DNA from: Asterella californica
Lineage: Eukaryota > Streptophyta > Marchantiopsida > Marchantiales > Aytoniaceae
Reading direction: 5' to 3'
Length of the DNA stretch: 64,000 bases
Assembly: GCA_036924285.1 (NCBI GenBank)
Contig: JAYKYS010000012.1
Location: forward strand, 9,052,001-9,116,000
Shown in pieces: positions 8,811-21,235 of this stretch. The notes beneath the pieces were generated by a model, which worked only from the letters and a program-made list of their open reading frames with translations, did no database searches and was not told the origin of the DNA. The first letter of the stretch is position 1. Each line of letters opens with the position of its first letter. The translations under genes and the position numbers were made by a program.

Positions 8811-9743
8811 GGATGTCTAGATTATAGACAGGTCCCATTTTATGAACTAACCAGCCACATTGTGAGCAAACAGTTCTAGACGGATTGCAAAAATTGCACT
8901 CATGTTTGTTGCAGGCTTGTTACAAGAACCCCAAGCTGGTGAACCGTATAAGCATGCTCCATCAATCACCTTTGGGGAACTTTTGCTCGGTTTCTGTTCA
9001 TAAATCTCATGTAAAAGTTCTATAGTAGGTTCTAGTGAAAATCTGAATATTTATGAGTAATTGTTAAATAACAGTCGTGTCTAGAATTGCAGAAAAAAAC
9101 ATGGATCGACGCGTTTACGAAAGTAACAAGAGCGATAGAATTAGTTTAATCGATATATTATTTAATAAAGTTAAAAAAGAAAATAAACCCAATGTCAAAC
9201 TGTTTGAAGAACAGTTTTGTGGTGTTCTTATACATGTTCGTGTTTCTGACTATGAAGTTGATGTTCCTTAAGATGCATTTAAGGACTGCAGTGGGGGAAT
9301 TTTACTTTGAAACATAAAGGTATATTATTTTTAATTTCTAGAATAAATATAAAGAAGTATGTAGGTACAGATGCTCAAAATTGGTTCACCTATGAAGTTG
9401 ATGTTCCTTAAGATCCATTTAAGGACTGCAGTGGGGGAATTTTACTTTGAAACATAAAGGTATATTATTTTTAATTTCTAGAATGAATATAAAGAAGTTG
9501 ATGTTCCTTAAGATCCATTTAAGGACTGCAGTGGGGGGATTTTACTTTGAAACATAAAGGTATATTATTTGTAATTTCTAGAATAAATATAGAGAAGTTG
9601 ATGTTCCTTAAGATCCATTTAAGGACTGCAGTGGGGGAATTTTTACTTTGAAACATAAAGGTATATTATTTTTAATTTCTAGAATAAATAGAAAGAAGTA
9701 TGTAGGTACAGATGCTGAAAATTGGTTTCCCTCAAAAGGTTTT

Positions 9744-9827
9744 GAGGCGGGGGAGACTCGAACTCCCGACCTCCAGCAGCTTCTCAGCCTTTTATACTGG
9801 CGCGCTAGCCTCTTCCGCCACCGTCCT
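9744..9827 (-). tRNA. tRNA-like copy 12
   Basis: Acceptor AGGACGG as in the truncated copy at the left edge; otherwise consensus. Next copy 1,022 bp on. Confidence 0.55.
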
Positions 9828-10765
9828 GGATGTCTAGATTATAGACAGGTCCCATTTTATGAACTAACCAGCCAAGTACCACATCGTGAGCAAACAGTTC
9901 TAGACGGTTTGCAAAAATTGCACTCATGTTTGTTGCAGGCTTGTTACAAGAACCCCAAGCTGGTGAACCGTATAAGCATGCTCCATCAATCACCTTTGGG
10001 GAACTTTTGCTCGGTTTCGGTTCATAAATCTCATGTAAAAGTTCTATAGTAAGTTCTAGTGAAAATCTGAATATTTATGAGTAATTGTTAAATAACAGTC
10101 GTGTCTAGAATTGCATAAAAAAACGTGGATCGACGCGTTTACGAAAGTAACAAGAGCGATAGAATTAGTTTAATCAATATATTATTTAATAAAGTTAAAA
10201 AGAAAATAAACCTAATGTCAAACTGTTTGGAGAACAGTTTTGTGGTGTTCTTATACATGTTCGTGTTTCTGACTATGAAGTTGATGTTCCTTAAGATCCA
10301 TTTAAGGACTGCAGTGGGGGAATTTTACTTTGAAACATAAAGGTATATTATTTTTAATTTCTAAAATAAATATAAAGAAGTATGTAGGTACAGATGCTCA
10401 AAATTGGTTTCCCTATGAAGTTGATGTTCCTTAAGATCCATTTAAGGACTGCAGTGGGGGAATTTTACTTTGAAACATAAAGGTATATTATTTTTAATTT
10501 CTAGAATGAATATAAAGAAGTTGATGTTCCTTAAGATCCATTTAAGGACTGCAGTGGGGGGATTTTACTTTGAAACATAAAGGTATATTATTATTAATGT
10601 CTAGAATAAATATAGAGAAGTTGATGTTCCTGAAGATCCATTTAAGGACTGCAGGGGGGAAGTTTTACTTTGAAACATAAAGGTATATTACTTTTAATTT
10701 CTAGAATAAATAGAAAGAAGTATGTAGGTACAGATGCTGAAAATTGGTTTCCCTCAAAAGGTTTT

Positions 10766-10849
10766 GACGGAGGGGAGACTCGAACTCCCGACCTCCAGCA
10801 GCTTCTCAGCCTTTTATACTGGCGAGCTAGCCTCTTCCGCCACCACCCT
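10766..10849 (-). tRNA. tRNA-like copy 13, mismatched acceptor
   Basis: Same changes as the copy at 981, which lies 9,785 bp to the left in the duplicated block. Next copy 784 bp on. Confidence 0.5.
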
Positions 10850-11549
10850 GGATGTCAAGATTATAGACAGGTCCCATTTTATGAACTAACCAGCCAAGTA
10901 CCACATCGTGAGCAAACAGTTCTAGACGGTTTGCAAAAATTGCACTCATGTTTGTTGCAGGCTTGTTACAAGAACCCCAAGCTGGTGAACCGTATAAGCA
11001 TGCTCCATCAATCACCTTTGGGGAACTTTTGCTCGGTTTCTGTTCATAAATCTCATGTAAAAGTTCTATAGTAAGTTCTAGTGAAAATCTGAATATTTAT
11101 GAGTAATTGTTAAATAACAGTCGTGTCTAGAATTGCAGAAAAAAACGTGGATCGACGCGTTTACGAAAGTAACAAGAGCGATAGAATTAGTTTAATCAAT
11201 ATATTATTTAATAAAGTTAAAAAAGAAAATAAACCCAATGTCAAACTGTTTGGAGAACAGTTTTGTGGTGTTCTTATACATGTTCGTGTTTCTGACTATG
11301 AAGTTGATGTTCCTTAAGATCCATTTAAGGACTGCAGTGGGGGAATTTTACTTTGAAACATAAAGGTATATTATTTTTAATTTCTAGAATAAATATAGAG
11401 AAGTTGATGTTCCTTAAGATCCATTTAAGGACTGCAGTGGGGGAATTTTTACTTTGAAACATAAAGGTATATTACTTTTAATTTCTAGAATAAATAGAAA
11501 GAAGTATGTAGGTACAGATGCTGAAAATTGGTTTCCCTCAAAAGGTTTT

Positions 11550-11633
11550 GAGGGAGGGGAGACTCGAACTCCTGACCTCCAGCAGCTTCTCAGCCTTTTA
11601 TACTGGGGCGCTAGCCTCTTCCGCCACCACCCT
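11550..11633 (-). tRNA. tRNA-like copy 14, mismatched acceptor
   Basis: Block partner of the copy at 1,765. Next copy 800 bp on. Confidence 0.5.
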
Positions 11634-12349
11634 GGATGTCTAGATTATAGACAGGTCCCATTTTATGAACTAACCAGCCAAGTACCACATCGTGAGCAAA
11701 CAGTTCTAGACGGTTTGCAAAAATTGCACTCATGTTTGTTGCAGGCTTGTTACAAGAACCCCAAGCTGGTGAACCGTATAAGCATGCTCCATCAATCACC
11801 TTTGGGGAACTTTTGCTCGGTTTCTGTTCATAAATCTCATGTAAAAGTTCTATAGTAAGTTCTAGTGAAAATCTGAATATTTATGAGTAATTGTTAAATA
11901 ACAGTCGTGTCTAGAATTGCAGAAAAAAACGTGGATTGACGCGTTTACGAAAGAAACAAGAGCGATAAAATTAGTTTAATCGATATATTATTTAATAAAG
12001 TTAAAAAAGAAAATAAACCCAATGTCAAACTGTTTGAAGAACAGTTTTGTGGTGTTCTTATACATGTTCGTGTTTCTGACTATGAAGTTGATGTTCCTTA
12101 AGATCCATTTAAGGACTGCAGTGGGGGAATTTTACTTTGAAAATTGGTTTCCCTCAAAACTAATCGATATATTATTTAATAAAGTTAAAAAAGAAAATAA
12201 ACTCAATGTCAAACTGTTTGAAGAACAGTTTTGTGGTGTTCTTATACATGTTCGTGTTTCTGACTATGAAGTTGATGTTCCTTAAGATCCATTTAAGGAC
12301 TGCAGTGGGGGAATTTTACTTTGAAAATTGGTTTCCCTCAAAAGGTTTT

Positions 12350-12433
12350 GAGGCGGGGGAGACTCGAACTCCCGACCTCCAGCAGCTTCTCAGCCTTTTA
12401 TACTGGCGCGCTAGCCTCTTCCGCCACCGCCCT
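12350..12433 (-). tRNA. tRNA-like copy 15
   Basis: Block partner of the copy at 2,565, consensus body. Next copy 1,009 bp on. Confidence 0.58.
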
Positions 12434-13358
12434 CGATGTCTAGATTATAGACAGGTCCCATTTTATGAACTAACCAGCCAAGTACCACATCGTGAGCAAA
12501 CAGTTCTAGACGGTTTGCAAACATTGCACTCATGTTTGTTGCAGGCTTGTTACAAGAACCCTATAAGCATGCTCCATCAATCACCTTTGGGGAACTTTTG
12601 CTCGGTTTCTGTTCATAAATCTCATGTAAAAGTTCTATAGTAAGTTCTAGTGAAAATCTGAATATTTATGAGTAATTGTTAAATAACAGTCGTGTCTAGA
12701 ATTGCAGAAAAAAACGTGGATCGACGCGTTTACGAAAGTAAAAAGAGCGATAGAATTAGTTTAATCAATATATTATTTAATAAAGTTAAAAAAGAAAATA
12801 AACCCAATGTCAAACTGTTTGAAGAACAGTTTTGTGGTGTTCTTATACATGTTCATGTTTATGACTATGAAGTTGATGTTCCTTAAGATCCATTTAAGGA
12901 CTGCAGTGGGGGAATTTTACTTTGAAACATAAAGGTATATTAGTTTTAATTTCTAGAATAAATATAAAGAAGTATGTAGGTACAGATGCTCAAAATTGGT
13001 TTCCCTATGAAGTTGATGTTCCTTAAGATCCATTTAAGGACTGCAGTGGGGGAATTTTACTTTGAAACATAAAGGTATATTATTTTTAATTTCTAGAATG
13101 AATATAAAGAAGTTGATGTTCCTTAAGATCCATTTAAGGACTGCAGTGGGGGGATTTTACTTTGAAACATAAAGGTATATTATTTTTAATTTCTAGAATA
13201 AATACAGAGAAGTTGATGTTCCTTAAGATCCATTTAAGGACTGCAGTGGGGGAATTTTTACTTTGAAACATAAAGGTATATTATTTTTAATTTATAGAAT
13301 AAATAGAAAGAAGTATGTAGGTACAGATGCTGAGAATTGGTTTCCCTCAAAAGGTTTT

Positions 13359-13442
13359 GAGGCGGGGGAGACTCGAACTCCCGACCTCCAGCAGCTTCTC
13401 AGCCTTTTATACTGGCGCGCTAGCCTCTTCCGCCACCGCCCT
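13359..13442 (-). tRNA. tRNA-like copy 16, consensus
   Basis: Identical to the reference copy, its partner in the 5.4-kb block. Next copy 1,023 bp on. Confidence 0.6.
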
Positions 13443-14381
13443 GGATGTCTAGATTATAGACAGGTCCCATTTTATGAACTAACCAGCCAAGTACCACATC
13501 GTGAGCAAACAGTTCTAGACGGTTTGCAAAAATTGCACTCATGTTTGTTACAGGCTTGTTACAAGAACCCCAAGCTGGTGAACCGTATAAGCATGCTCCA
13601 TCAATCACCTTTGGGGAACTTTTGCTCGGTTTCTGTTCATAAATCTCATGTAAAAGTTCTATAGTAAGTTCTAGTGAAAATCTGAATATTTATGAGTAAT
13701 TGTTAAATAACAGTCGTGTCTAGAATTGCAGAAAAAAACGTGGATCGACGCGTTTACGAAAGTAACAAGATCGATAGAATTAGTTTAATCAATATATCAT
13801 TTAATAAAGTTAAAAAGAAAATAAACCCAATGTCAAACTGTTTGAAGAACAGTTTTGTGGTGTTCTTATACATGTTCATGTTTCTGACTATGAAGTTGAT
13901 GTTCCTTAAGATCCATTTAAGGACTGCAGTGGAGGAATTTTACTTTGAAACATAAAGGTATATTATTTTTTAATTCTAGAATAAATATAAAGAAGTATGT
14001 AGGTACAGATGCTCAAAATTGGTTTCCCTACGAAGTTGATGTTCCTTAAGATCCATTTAAGGATTGCAGTGGGGGAATTTTACTTTGAAACATAAAGGTA
14101 TATTATTTTTAATTTCTAGAATGAATATAAAAAAGTTGATGTTCCTTAAGATCCATTTAAGGACTGCAGTGGGGGGATTTTACTTTGAAACATAAAGGTA
14201 TATTATTTCTAATTTCTAGAATAAATACAGAGAAGTTGATGTTCCTTAAGATCCATTTAAGGACTGCAGTGGGGGAATTTTTACTTTGAAACATAAAGGT
14301 ATATTATTTTTAATTTCTAGAATAAATAGAAAGAAGTATGTAGGTACAGATGCTGAAAATTGGTTTCCCTCAAAAGGTTTT

Positions 14382-14465
14382 GAGGCGGGGGAGACTCGAA
14401 CTCCTGACCCCCAGCAGCTTCTCAGCCTTTTATACTGGCGCGCTAGCCTCTTCCGCCACCGCCCT
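14382..14465 (-). tRNA. tRNA-like copy 17
   Basis: Partner of the copy at 4,597, but the base before the 5' end is the usual C rather than G. It heads the second unit lacking intron-like and exon-like parts. Next copy 911 bp on. Confidence 0.55.
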
Positions 14466-15292
14466 GGATGTCTAGATTATAGACAGGTCCCATTTTATGA
14501 ACTAACCAGCCAAGTACCACATCGTGAGCAAACAGTTCTAGACGGTTTGCAAAAATTGCACTCATGTTTGTTGCAGGCTTGTTACCCTATGTCAAACTGT
14601 TTGAAGAACAGTTTTGTGGTGTTCCATTTAAGGACTGCAGTGGGGGAATTTTACTTTGAAACATAAAGGTATATTATTTTTAATTTCTAGAATAAATATA
14701 AATAAGTATGTAGGTACAGATGCTCAAAATTGGTTTCCCTACGAAGTTGATGTTCCTTAAGATCCATTTAAGGACTGCAGTGGGGGAATTTTACTTTGAA
14801 ACATAAAGGTATATTATTTTTAATTTCTAGAATGAATATAAAAAAGTTGATGTTCCTTAAGATCCATTTAAGGACTGCAGTGGGGGGATTTTACTTTGAA
14901 ACATAAAGGTATATTATTTTTAATTTTAGAATAAATACAGAGAAGTTGATGTTCCTTAAGATCCATTTAAGGACTGCAGTGGGGGAATTTTTACTTTGAA
15001 ACATAAAGGTATATTATTTTTAATTTCTAGAATAAATATAAAGAAGTTGATGTTCCTTAAGATCCATTTAAGGACTGCAGTGGGGGGATTTTACTTTGAA
15101 ACATAAAGGTATATTATTTTTAATTTCTAGAATAAATACAGAGAAGTTGATGTTCCTTAAGATCCATTTAAGGACTGCAGTGGGGGAATTTTTACTTTGA
15201 AACATAAAGGTATATTATTTTTTATTTCTAGAATAAATAGAAAGAAGTATGTAGGTACAGATGCTGAAAATTGGTTTCCCTCAAAAGGTTTT

Positions 15293-15376
15293 GAGGCGGG
15301 GAAGACTCGAACTCCTGACCTCTAGCAGCTTCTCAGCCTTTTATACTGGCGCGCTAGCCTCTTCCGCCACCGCCCT
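15293..15376 (-). tRNA. tRNA-like copy 18, weak T stem
   Basis: T stem AGGAG/CTTCC has a mismatch and a G-T pair. One variable-region change. Next copy 1,205 bp on. Confidence 0.48.
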
Positions 15377-16497
15377 GGATGTCTAGATTATAGACAGGTC
15401 CCATTTTATGAAGTAACCAGCCAAGTACCACATTGTGAGCAAACAGTTCAAGACGGTTTGCAAAAATTGCACTCATGTTTGTTGCAGGCTTGTTACAAGA
15501 ACCCCAAGCTGGTGAACCGTATAAGCATGCTCCATCAATCACCTTTGGGGAACTTTTGCTCGGTTTCTGTTCATAAATCTCATGTAAAAGTTCTATAGTA
15601 AGTTCTAGTGAAAATCTGAATATTTATGAGTAATTGTTAAATAACAGTCGTGTCTAGAATTGCAGAAAAAAACGTGGATCGACGTGTTTACGAAAGTAAC
15701 AAGAGCGATAGAATTAGTTTAATCAATATATTATTTAATAAAGTTAAAAAAGAAAATAAACCCAATGTCAAACTGTTTGAAGAACAGTTTTGTGGTGTTC
15801 TTATACATGTTCGTGTTTCTGACTATGAAGTTGATGTTCCTTAAGATCCATTTAAGGACTGCAGTGGGTAAATTTTACTTTGAAACATAAAGGTATATTA
15901 TTTTTAATTTCTAGATGTTCCTTAAGATCCATTTAAGGACTGCAGTGGGTAAATTTTACTTTGAAACATAAAGGTATATTATTTTTAATTTCTAGAATAA
16001 ATATAGAGAAGTTGATGTTCCTTAAGATCCATTTAAGGACTGCAGTGGGGAAATTTTACTTTGAAACATAAAGGTATATTATTTTTAATTTCTAGAATAA
16101 ATATAGAGAAGTTGATGTTCCTTAAGATCCATTTAAGGACTGTAGTGGGGGAATTTTTACTTTGAAACATAAAGGTATATTATTTTTAATTTCTAGAATA
16201 AAAGAAAGAAGTATGTAGGTACAGATGCTGAAAATTGGTTTCCCTATGAAGTTGATGTTCCTTAAGATCCATTTAAGGACTTCAGTGGGGAGATTTTAAT
16301 TTGAAACATAAAGGTATATTATTTTTAATTTCTAGAATAAATACAGAGAAGTTGATGTTCCTTAAGATCCATTTAAGGACTGCAGTGGGGGAATTTTTAC
16401 TTTGAAACATAAAGGTATATAATTTTTAATTTCTAGAATAAATAGAAAGAAGTATGTAGGTACAGATGCTGAAAATTGGTTTCCCTCAAAAGGTTTT

Positions 16498-16581
16498 GAG
16501 GCGGGGGAGACTTGAACTCCCGACCTCCAGCAGCTTCTCAGCCTTTTATACTGGCGCGCTAGCCTCTTCCGCCACCGCCCT
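16498..16581 (-). tRNA. tRNA-like copy 19, B-box G to A
   Basis: T loop is TTCAAGT instead of TTCGAGT, a change the B-box consensus (R at this position) tolerates. The 5' flank has ATATC in place of ACATC. Next copy 1,009 bp on. Confidence 0.56.
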
Positions 16582-17506
16582 GGATATCTAGATTATAGAC
16601 AGGTCCCATTTTATGAACTAACCAGCCAAGTACCACATCGTGAGCAAACAGTTCTAGACGGTTTGCAAAAATTGCACTCATGTTTGTTGCAGGCTTGTTA
16701 CAAGAACCCTATAAGCATGCTCCATCAATCACCTTTGGGGAACTTTTGCTCGGTTTCTGTTCATAAATCTCATGTAAAAGTTCTATAGTAAGTTCTAGTG
16801 AAAATCTGAATATCTATGAGTAATTGTTAAATAGCAGTCGTGTCTAGAATTGCAGAAAAAAACGTGGATCGACGCGTTTATGAAAGTAACAAGAGCGATA
16901 GAATTAGTTTAATCAATATATTATTTAATAAAGTTAGAAAAGAAAATAAACCCAATGTCAAACTGTTTGAAGAACAGTTTTGTGGTGTTCTTATACAAGT
17001 TCGTTTTTCTGACTATGAAGTTGATGTTCCTTAAGATCCATTTAAGGACTGCAGTGGGGGAATTTTACTTTGAAACATAAAGGTATATTATTTTTAATTT
17101 CTAGAATAAATATAAAGAAGTATGTAGGTACAGATGCTCAAAATTGGTTTCCCTACGAAGTTGATGTTCCTTAAGATCCATTTAAGGACTGCAGTGGGGG
17201 AATTTTACTTTGAAACATAAAGGTATATTATTTTTAATTTCTAGAATGAATATAAAGAAGTTGATGTTCCTTAAGATCCATTTAAGGACTGCAGTGGGGG
17301 TATTTTACTTTGAAACATAAAGGTATATTATTTTTAATTTCTAGAATAAATACAGAGAAGTTGATGTTCCTTAAGATCCATTTAAGGACTGCAGTGGGGG
17401 AATTTTTACTTTGAAACATAAAGGTATATTATTTTTAATTTCTTGAATAAATAGAAAGAAGTATGTAGGTACAGATGCTGAAAATTCGTTTCCCTCAAAA
17501 GGTTTT

Positions 17507-17590
17507 GAGGCGGGGGAGACTCGAACTCCCGACCTCCAGCAGCTTCTCAGCCTTTTATACTGGCGCGCTAGCCTCTTCCGCCACCGCCCT
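17507..17590 (-). tRNA. tRNA-like copy 20, consensus
   Basis: Consensus body. The sequence past the terminator reads ACGAATT rather than ACCAATT on the minus strand. Next copy 1,024 bp on. Confidence 0.6.
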
Positions 17591-18530
17591 GGATGTCTAG
17601 ATTATAGACAGGTCCCATTTTATGAAGTAACCAGCCAAGTACCACATCGTGAGCAAACAGTTCTAGACGGTTTGCAAAAATTGCACTCATGTTTGTTGCA
17701 GGCTTGTTACAAGAACCCCAAGCTGGTGAACCGTATAAGCATGCTCCATCAATCACCTTTAGGGAACTTTTGCTCGGTTTCTGTTCATAAATCTCATGTA
17801 AAAGTTCTATAGTAAGTTCTAGTGAAAATCTGAATATTTATGAGTAATTGTTAAATAACAGTCGTGTCTAGAATTGCAGAAAAAAACGTGGATCGACGCG
17901 TTTACGAAAGTAACAAGAGCGATAGAATTAGTTTAATCAATATATTATTTAATAAAGTTAAAAAAGAAAATAAACCCAATGTCAAACTGTTTGAAGAACA
18001 GTTTTGTGGTGTTCTTATATATGTTCGTGTTTCTGACTATGAAGTTGATGTTCCTTAAGATGCATTTAAGGACTGCAGTGGGGGAATTTTACTTTGAAAC
18101 ATAAAGGTATATTATTTTTAATTTCTAGAATAAATATAAAGAAGTATGTAGGTACAGATGCTCAAAATTGGTTTCCCTATGAAGTTGATGTTCCTTAAGA
18201 TCCATTTAAGGACTGTAGTGGGGGAATTTTACTTTGAAACATAAAGGTATATTATTTTTAATTTCTAGAATGAATATAAAGAAGTTGATGTTCCTTAAGA
18301 TCCATTTAAGGACTGCAGTGGGTAAATTTTACTTTGAAACATAAAGGTATATTATTTTTAATTTCTAGAATAAATACAGAGAAGTTGATGTTCCTTAAGA
18401 TCCATTTAAGGACTGCAGTGGGGGAATTTTTACTTTGAAACATAAAGGTATATTATTTTTAATTTCTAGAATAAATAGAAAGAAGTATGTAGGTACAGAT
18501 GCTGAAAATTGGTTTCCCTCAAAAGGTTTT

Positions 18531-18614
18531 GAGGCGGGGGAGACTCGAACTCCCGACCTCCAGCAGCTTCTCAGCCTTTTATACTGGCGCGCTAGCCTCT
18601 TCCGCCACCGCCCT
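18531..18614 (-). tRNA. tRNA-like copy 21, consensus
   Basis: Consensus body. Next copy 1,158 bp on. Confidence 0.6.
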
Positions 18615-19540
18615 GGATGTCTAGATTATAGACAGGTCCCATTTTATGAACTAACCAGCCAAGTACCACATCGTGAGCAAACAGTTCTAGACGGTTTGCA
18701 AAAATTGCACTCATGTTTGTTGCAGGCTTGTTACAAGAACCCCAAGCTGGTGAACCGTATAAGCATGCTCTATCAATCACCTTTGGGGAACTTTTGCTCG
18801 GTTTCTGTTCATAAATCTCATGTAAAAGTTCTATAGTAAGTTCTAGTGAAAATCTGAATATTTATGAGTAATTGTTAAATAACAGTCGTGTCTAGAATTG
18901 CAGAAAAAAACGTGGATCGACGTGTTTACGAAAGTAACAAGAGCGATAGAATTAGTTTAATCAATATATTATTTAATAAAGTTAAAAAAGAAAATAAACC
19001 CAATGTCAAACTGTTTGAAGAACAGTTTTGTGGTGTTCTTATACATGTTCGTGTTTCTGACTATGAAGTTGATGTTCCTTAAGATCCATTTAAGGACTGC
19101 AGTGGGGGAATTTTAGTTTGAAACATAAAGGTATATTATTTTTAATTTCTAGAATAAATATAAATAAGTATGTAGGTACAGATGCTCAAAATTGGTTTCC
19201 CTACGAAGTTGATGTTCCTTAAGATCCATTTAAGGACTGCAGTGGGGGAATTTTACTTTGAAACATAAAGGTATATTATTTTTAATTTCTAGAATGAATA
19301 TAAAGAAGTTGATGTTCCTTAAGATCCATTTAAGGACTGCAGTGGGGGGATTTTACTTTGAAACATAAAGGTATATTATTTTTAATTTCTAGAATAAATA
19401 CAGAGAAGTTGATGTTCCTTAAGATCCATTTAAGGACTGCAATGGGGGAATTTTTACTTTGAAACATAAAGGTATATTATTTTTAATTTCTTGAATAAAT
19501 AGAAAGAAGTATGTAGGTACAGATGCTGAAAATTCGTTTG

Positions 19541-19549
19541 AACTTCTCT
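19541..19549. repeat. Short inverted segment AACTTCTCT in a subrepeat
   Basis: AACTTCTCT is the reverse complement of AGAGAAGTT, which normally precedes GATGTTCC in the subrepeat. It replaces the usual CCCTATGAAGTTGATG here, just before TCCTTAAG. Copies at 35,463 and 42,489. Confidence 0.6.
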
Positions 19550-19688
19550 TCCTTAAGATCCATTTAAGGACTGCAGTGGGGGAATTTTTACTTTGAAACA
19601 TAAAGGTATATTATTTTTAATTTCTTGAATAAATAGAAAGAAGTATGTAGGTACAGATGCTGAAAATTCGTTTCCCTCAAAAGGTTTT

Positions 19689-19772
19689 GAGGCGGGGGAG
19701 ACTCGAACTCCCGACCTCCAGCAGCTTCTCAGCCTTTTATACTGGCGCGCTAGCCTCTTCCGCCACCGCCCT
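19689..19772 (-). tRNA. tRNA-like copy 22, consensus
   Basis: Consensus body. It heads one of the longest units (1,463 bp, eight subrepeats). The subrepeat tract before it holds the small inverted segment at 19,541. Confidence 0.6.
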
Positions 19773-20225
19773 GGATGTCTAGATTATAGACAGGTCCCAT
19801 TTTATGAAGTAACCAGCCAAGTACCACATCGTGAGCAAACAGTTCTAGACGGTTTGCAAAAATTGCACTCATGTTTGTTGCAGGCTTGTTACAAGAACCC
19901 CAAGCTGGTGAACCGTATAAGCATGCTCCATCAATCACCTTTAGGGAACTTTTGCTCGGTTTCTGTTCATAAATCTCATGTAAAAGTTCTATAGTAAGTT
20001 CTAGTGAAAATCTGAATATTTATGAGTAATTGTTAAATAACAGTCGTGTCTAGAATTGCAGAAAAAAACATGGATCGACGCGTTTACGAAAGTAACAAGA
20101 GCGATAGAATTAGTTTAATCAATATATTATTTAATAAAGTTAAAAAAGAAAATAAACCCAATGTCAAACTGTTTGAAGAACAGTTTTGTGGTGTTCTTAT
20201 ACATGTTCGTGTTTCTGACTATGAA

Positions 20226-21120
20226 GTTGATGTTCCTTAAGATGCATTTAAGGACTGCAGTGTGGAAATTTTACTTTGAAACATAAAGGTATATTATTTT
20301 TAATTTCTAAAATAAATATAGAGAAGTTGATGTTCCGTAAGATCCATTTAAGGACTGCAGTGGGGGAATTTTTACTTTGAAACATAAAGGTATATTATTT
20401 TTAATTTCAAGAATAAAAGAAAGAAGTATGTAGGTACAGATGCTGAAAATTGGTTTCCCTATGAAGTTGATGTTCCTTAAGATCCATTTAAGGACTTCAG
20501 TGGGGAGATTTTAATTTGAAACATAAAGGTATATTATTTTTAATTTCTAGAATAAATACAGAGAAGTTGATGTTCCTTAAGATCCATTTAAGGACTGCAG
20601 TGGGGGAATTTTACTTTGAAACATAAAGGTATATTATTTTTAGTTTCTAGAATAAATATAAAGAAGTATGTAGGTACAGATGCTCAAAATTGGTTTCCCT
20701 ACGAAGTTGATTTTCCTTAAGATCCATTTAAGGACTGCAGTGGGGGAATTTTACTTTGAAACATAAAGGTATCTTATTTTTAATTTCTAGAATAAATATA
20801 GAGAAGTTGATGTTCCTTAAGATCCATTTAAGGACGGCAGTGGGGGGATTTTACTTTGAAACATAAAGGTATATTTTTTTTAATTTCTAGAATAAATACA
20901 AAGAAGTTGATGTTCCTTAAATGGATCTTAAGGACTGCAGTGGGAGGATTTTACTTTGAAACATAAAGGTATATTATTTTTAATTTCTAGAATAAATACA
21001 GAGAAGTTGATGTTCCTTAAGATCCATTTAAGGACTGCAGTGGGGGAATTTTTACTTTGAAACATAAAGGTATATTATTTTTAATTTCTAGAATAAATAG
21101 AAAGAAGTATGTAGGTACAG
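20226..21120. repeat. Subrepeat tract, eight copies of 100 and 140 bp
   Basis: Copies begin at 20,226, 20,326, 20,466, 20,566, 20,706, 20,806, 20,906 and 21,006, with periods of exactly 100, 140, 100, 140, 100, 100 and 100 bp. The 140-bp form adds GTATGTAGGTACAGATGCT and an ATTGGTTTCCCT block, the same 40 bp that precede every tRNA-like element. The tract is repeated 15,922 bp and 22,948 bp further on. Confidence 0.92.
20915..20933. repeat. Inverted core of the subrepeat palindrome, copy 1
   Basis: This subrepeat reads CCTTAAATGGATCTTAAGG, the exact reverse complement of the usual CCTTAAGATCCATTTAAGG. The 6-bp arms are unchanged and only the 7-bp core (GATCCAT) is flipped. Confidence 0.95.
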
Positions 21121-21151
21121 ATGCTGAAAATTGGTTTCCCTCAAAGGTTTT

Positions 21152-21235
21152 GAGGTGGGGGAGACTTGAACTCCCGACCTCCAGCAGCTTCTCAGCCTTT
21201 TATACTGGCGCGCTAGCCTCTTCCGCCACCGCCCT
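21152..21235 (-). tRNA. tRNA-like copy 23, B-box G to A
   Basis: TTCAAGT T loop and 3' acceptor CCACCTC (pair 5-68 lost). The downstream TTTT run is shortened to TTT, which could weaken Pol III termination. Next copy 1,108 bp on. Confidence 0.5.

Larger units (their letters stand above)
9786..15220. repeat. 5.4-kb block, copy 2
   Basis: Carries private changes relative to copies 1 and 3, for example T at 10,116 (G at 331 and 26,038), and shares A at 14,132 with copy 3 (30,054) against G in copy 1 (4,347). Confidence 0.88.

Noticed and set aside
19419..19601. 60-codon minus-strand frame in the subrepeat tract (also 35,341 and 42,367)
   Set aside because: It is built from two repeats of the AT-rich subrepeat and changes with subrepeat phase. 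No gene-like features.
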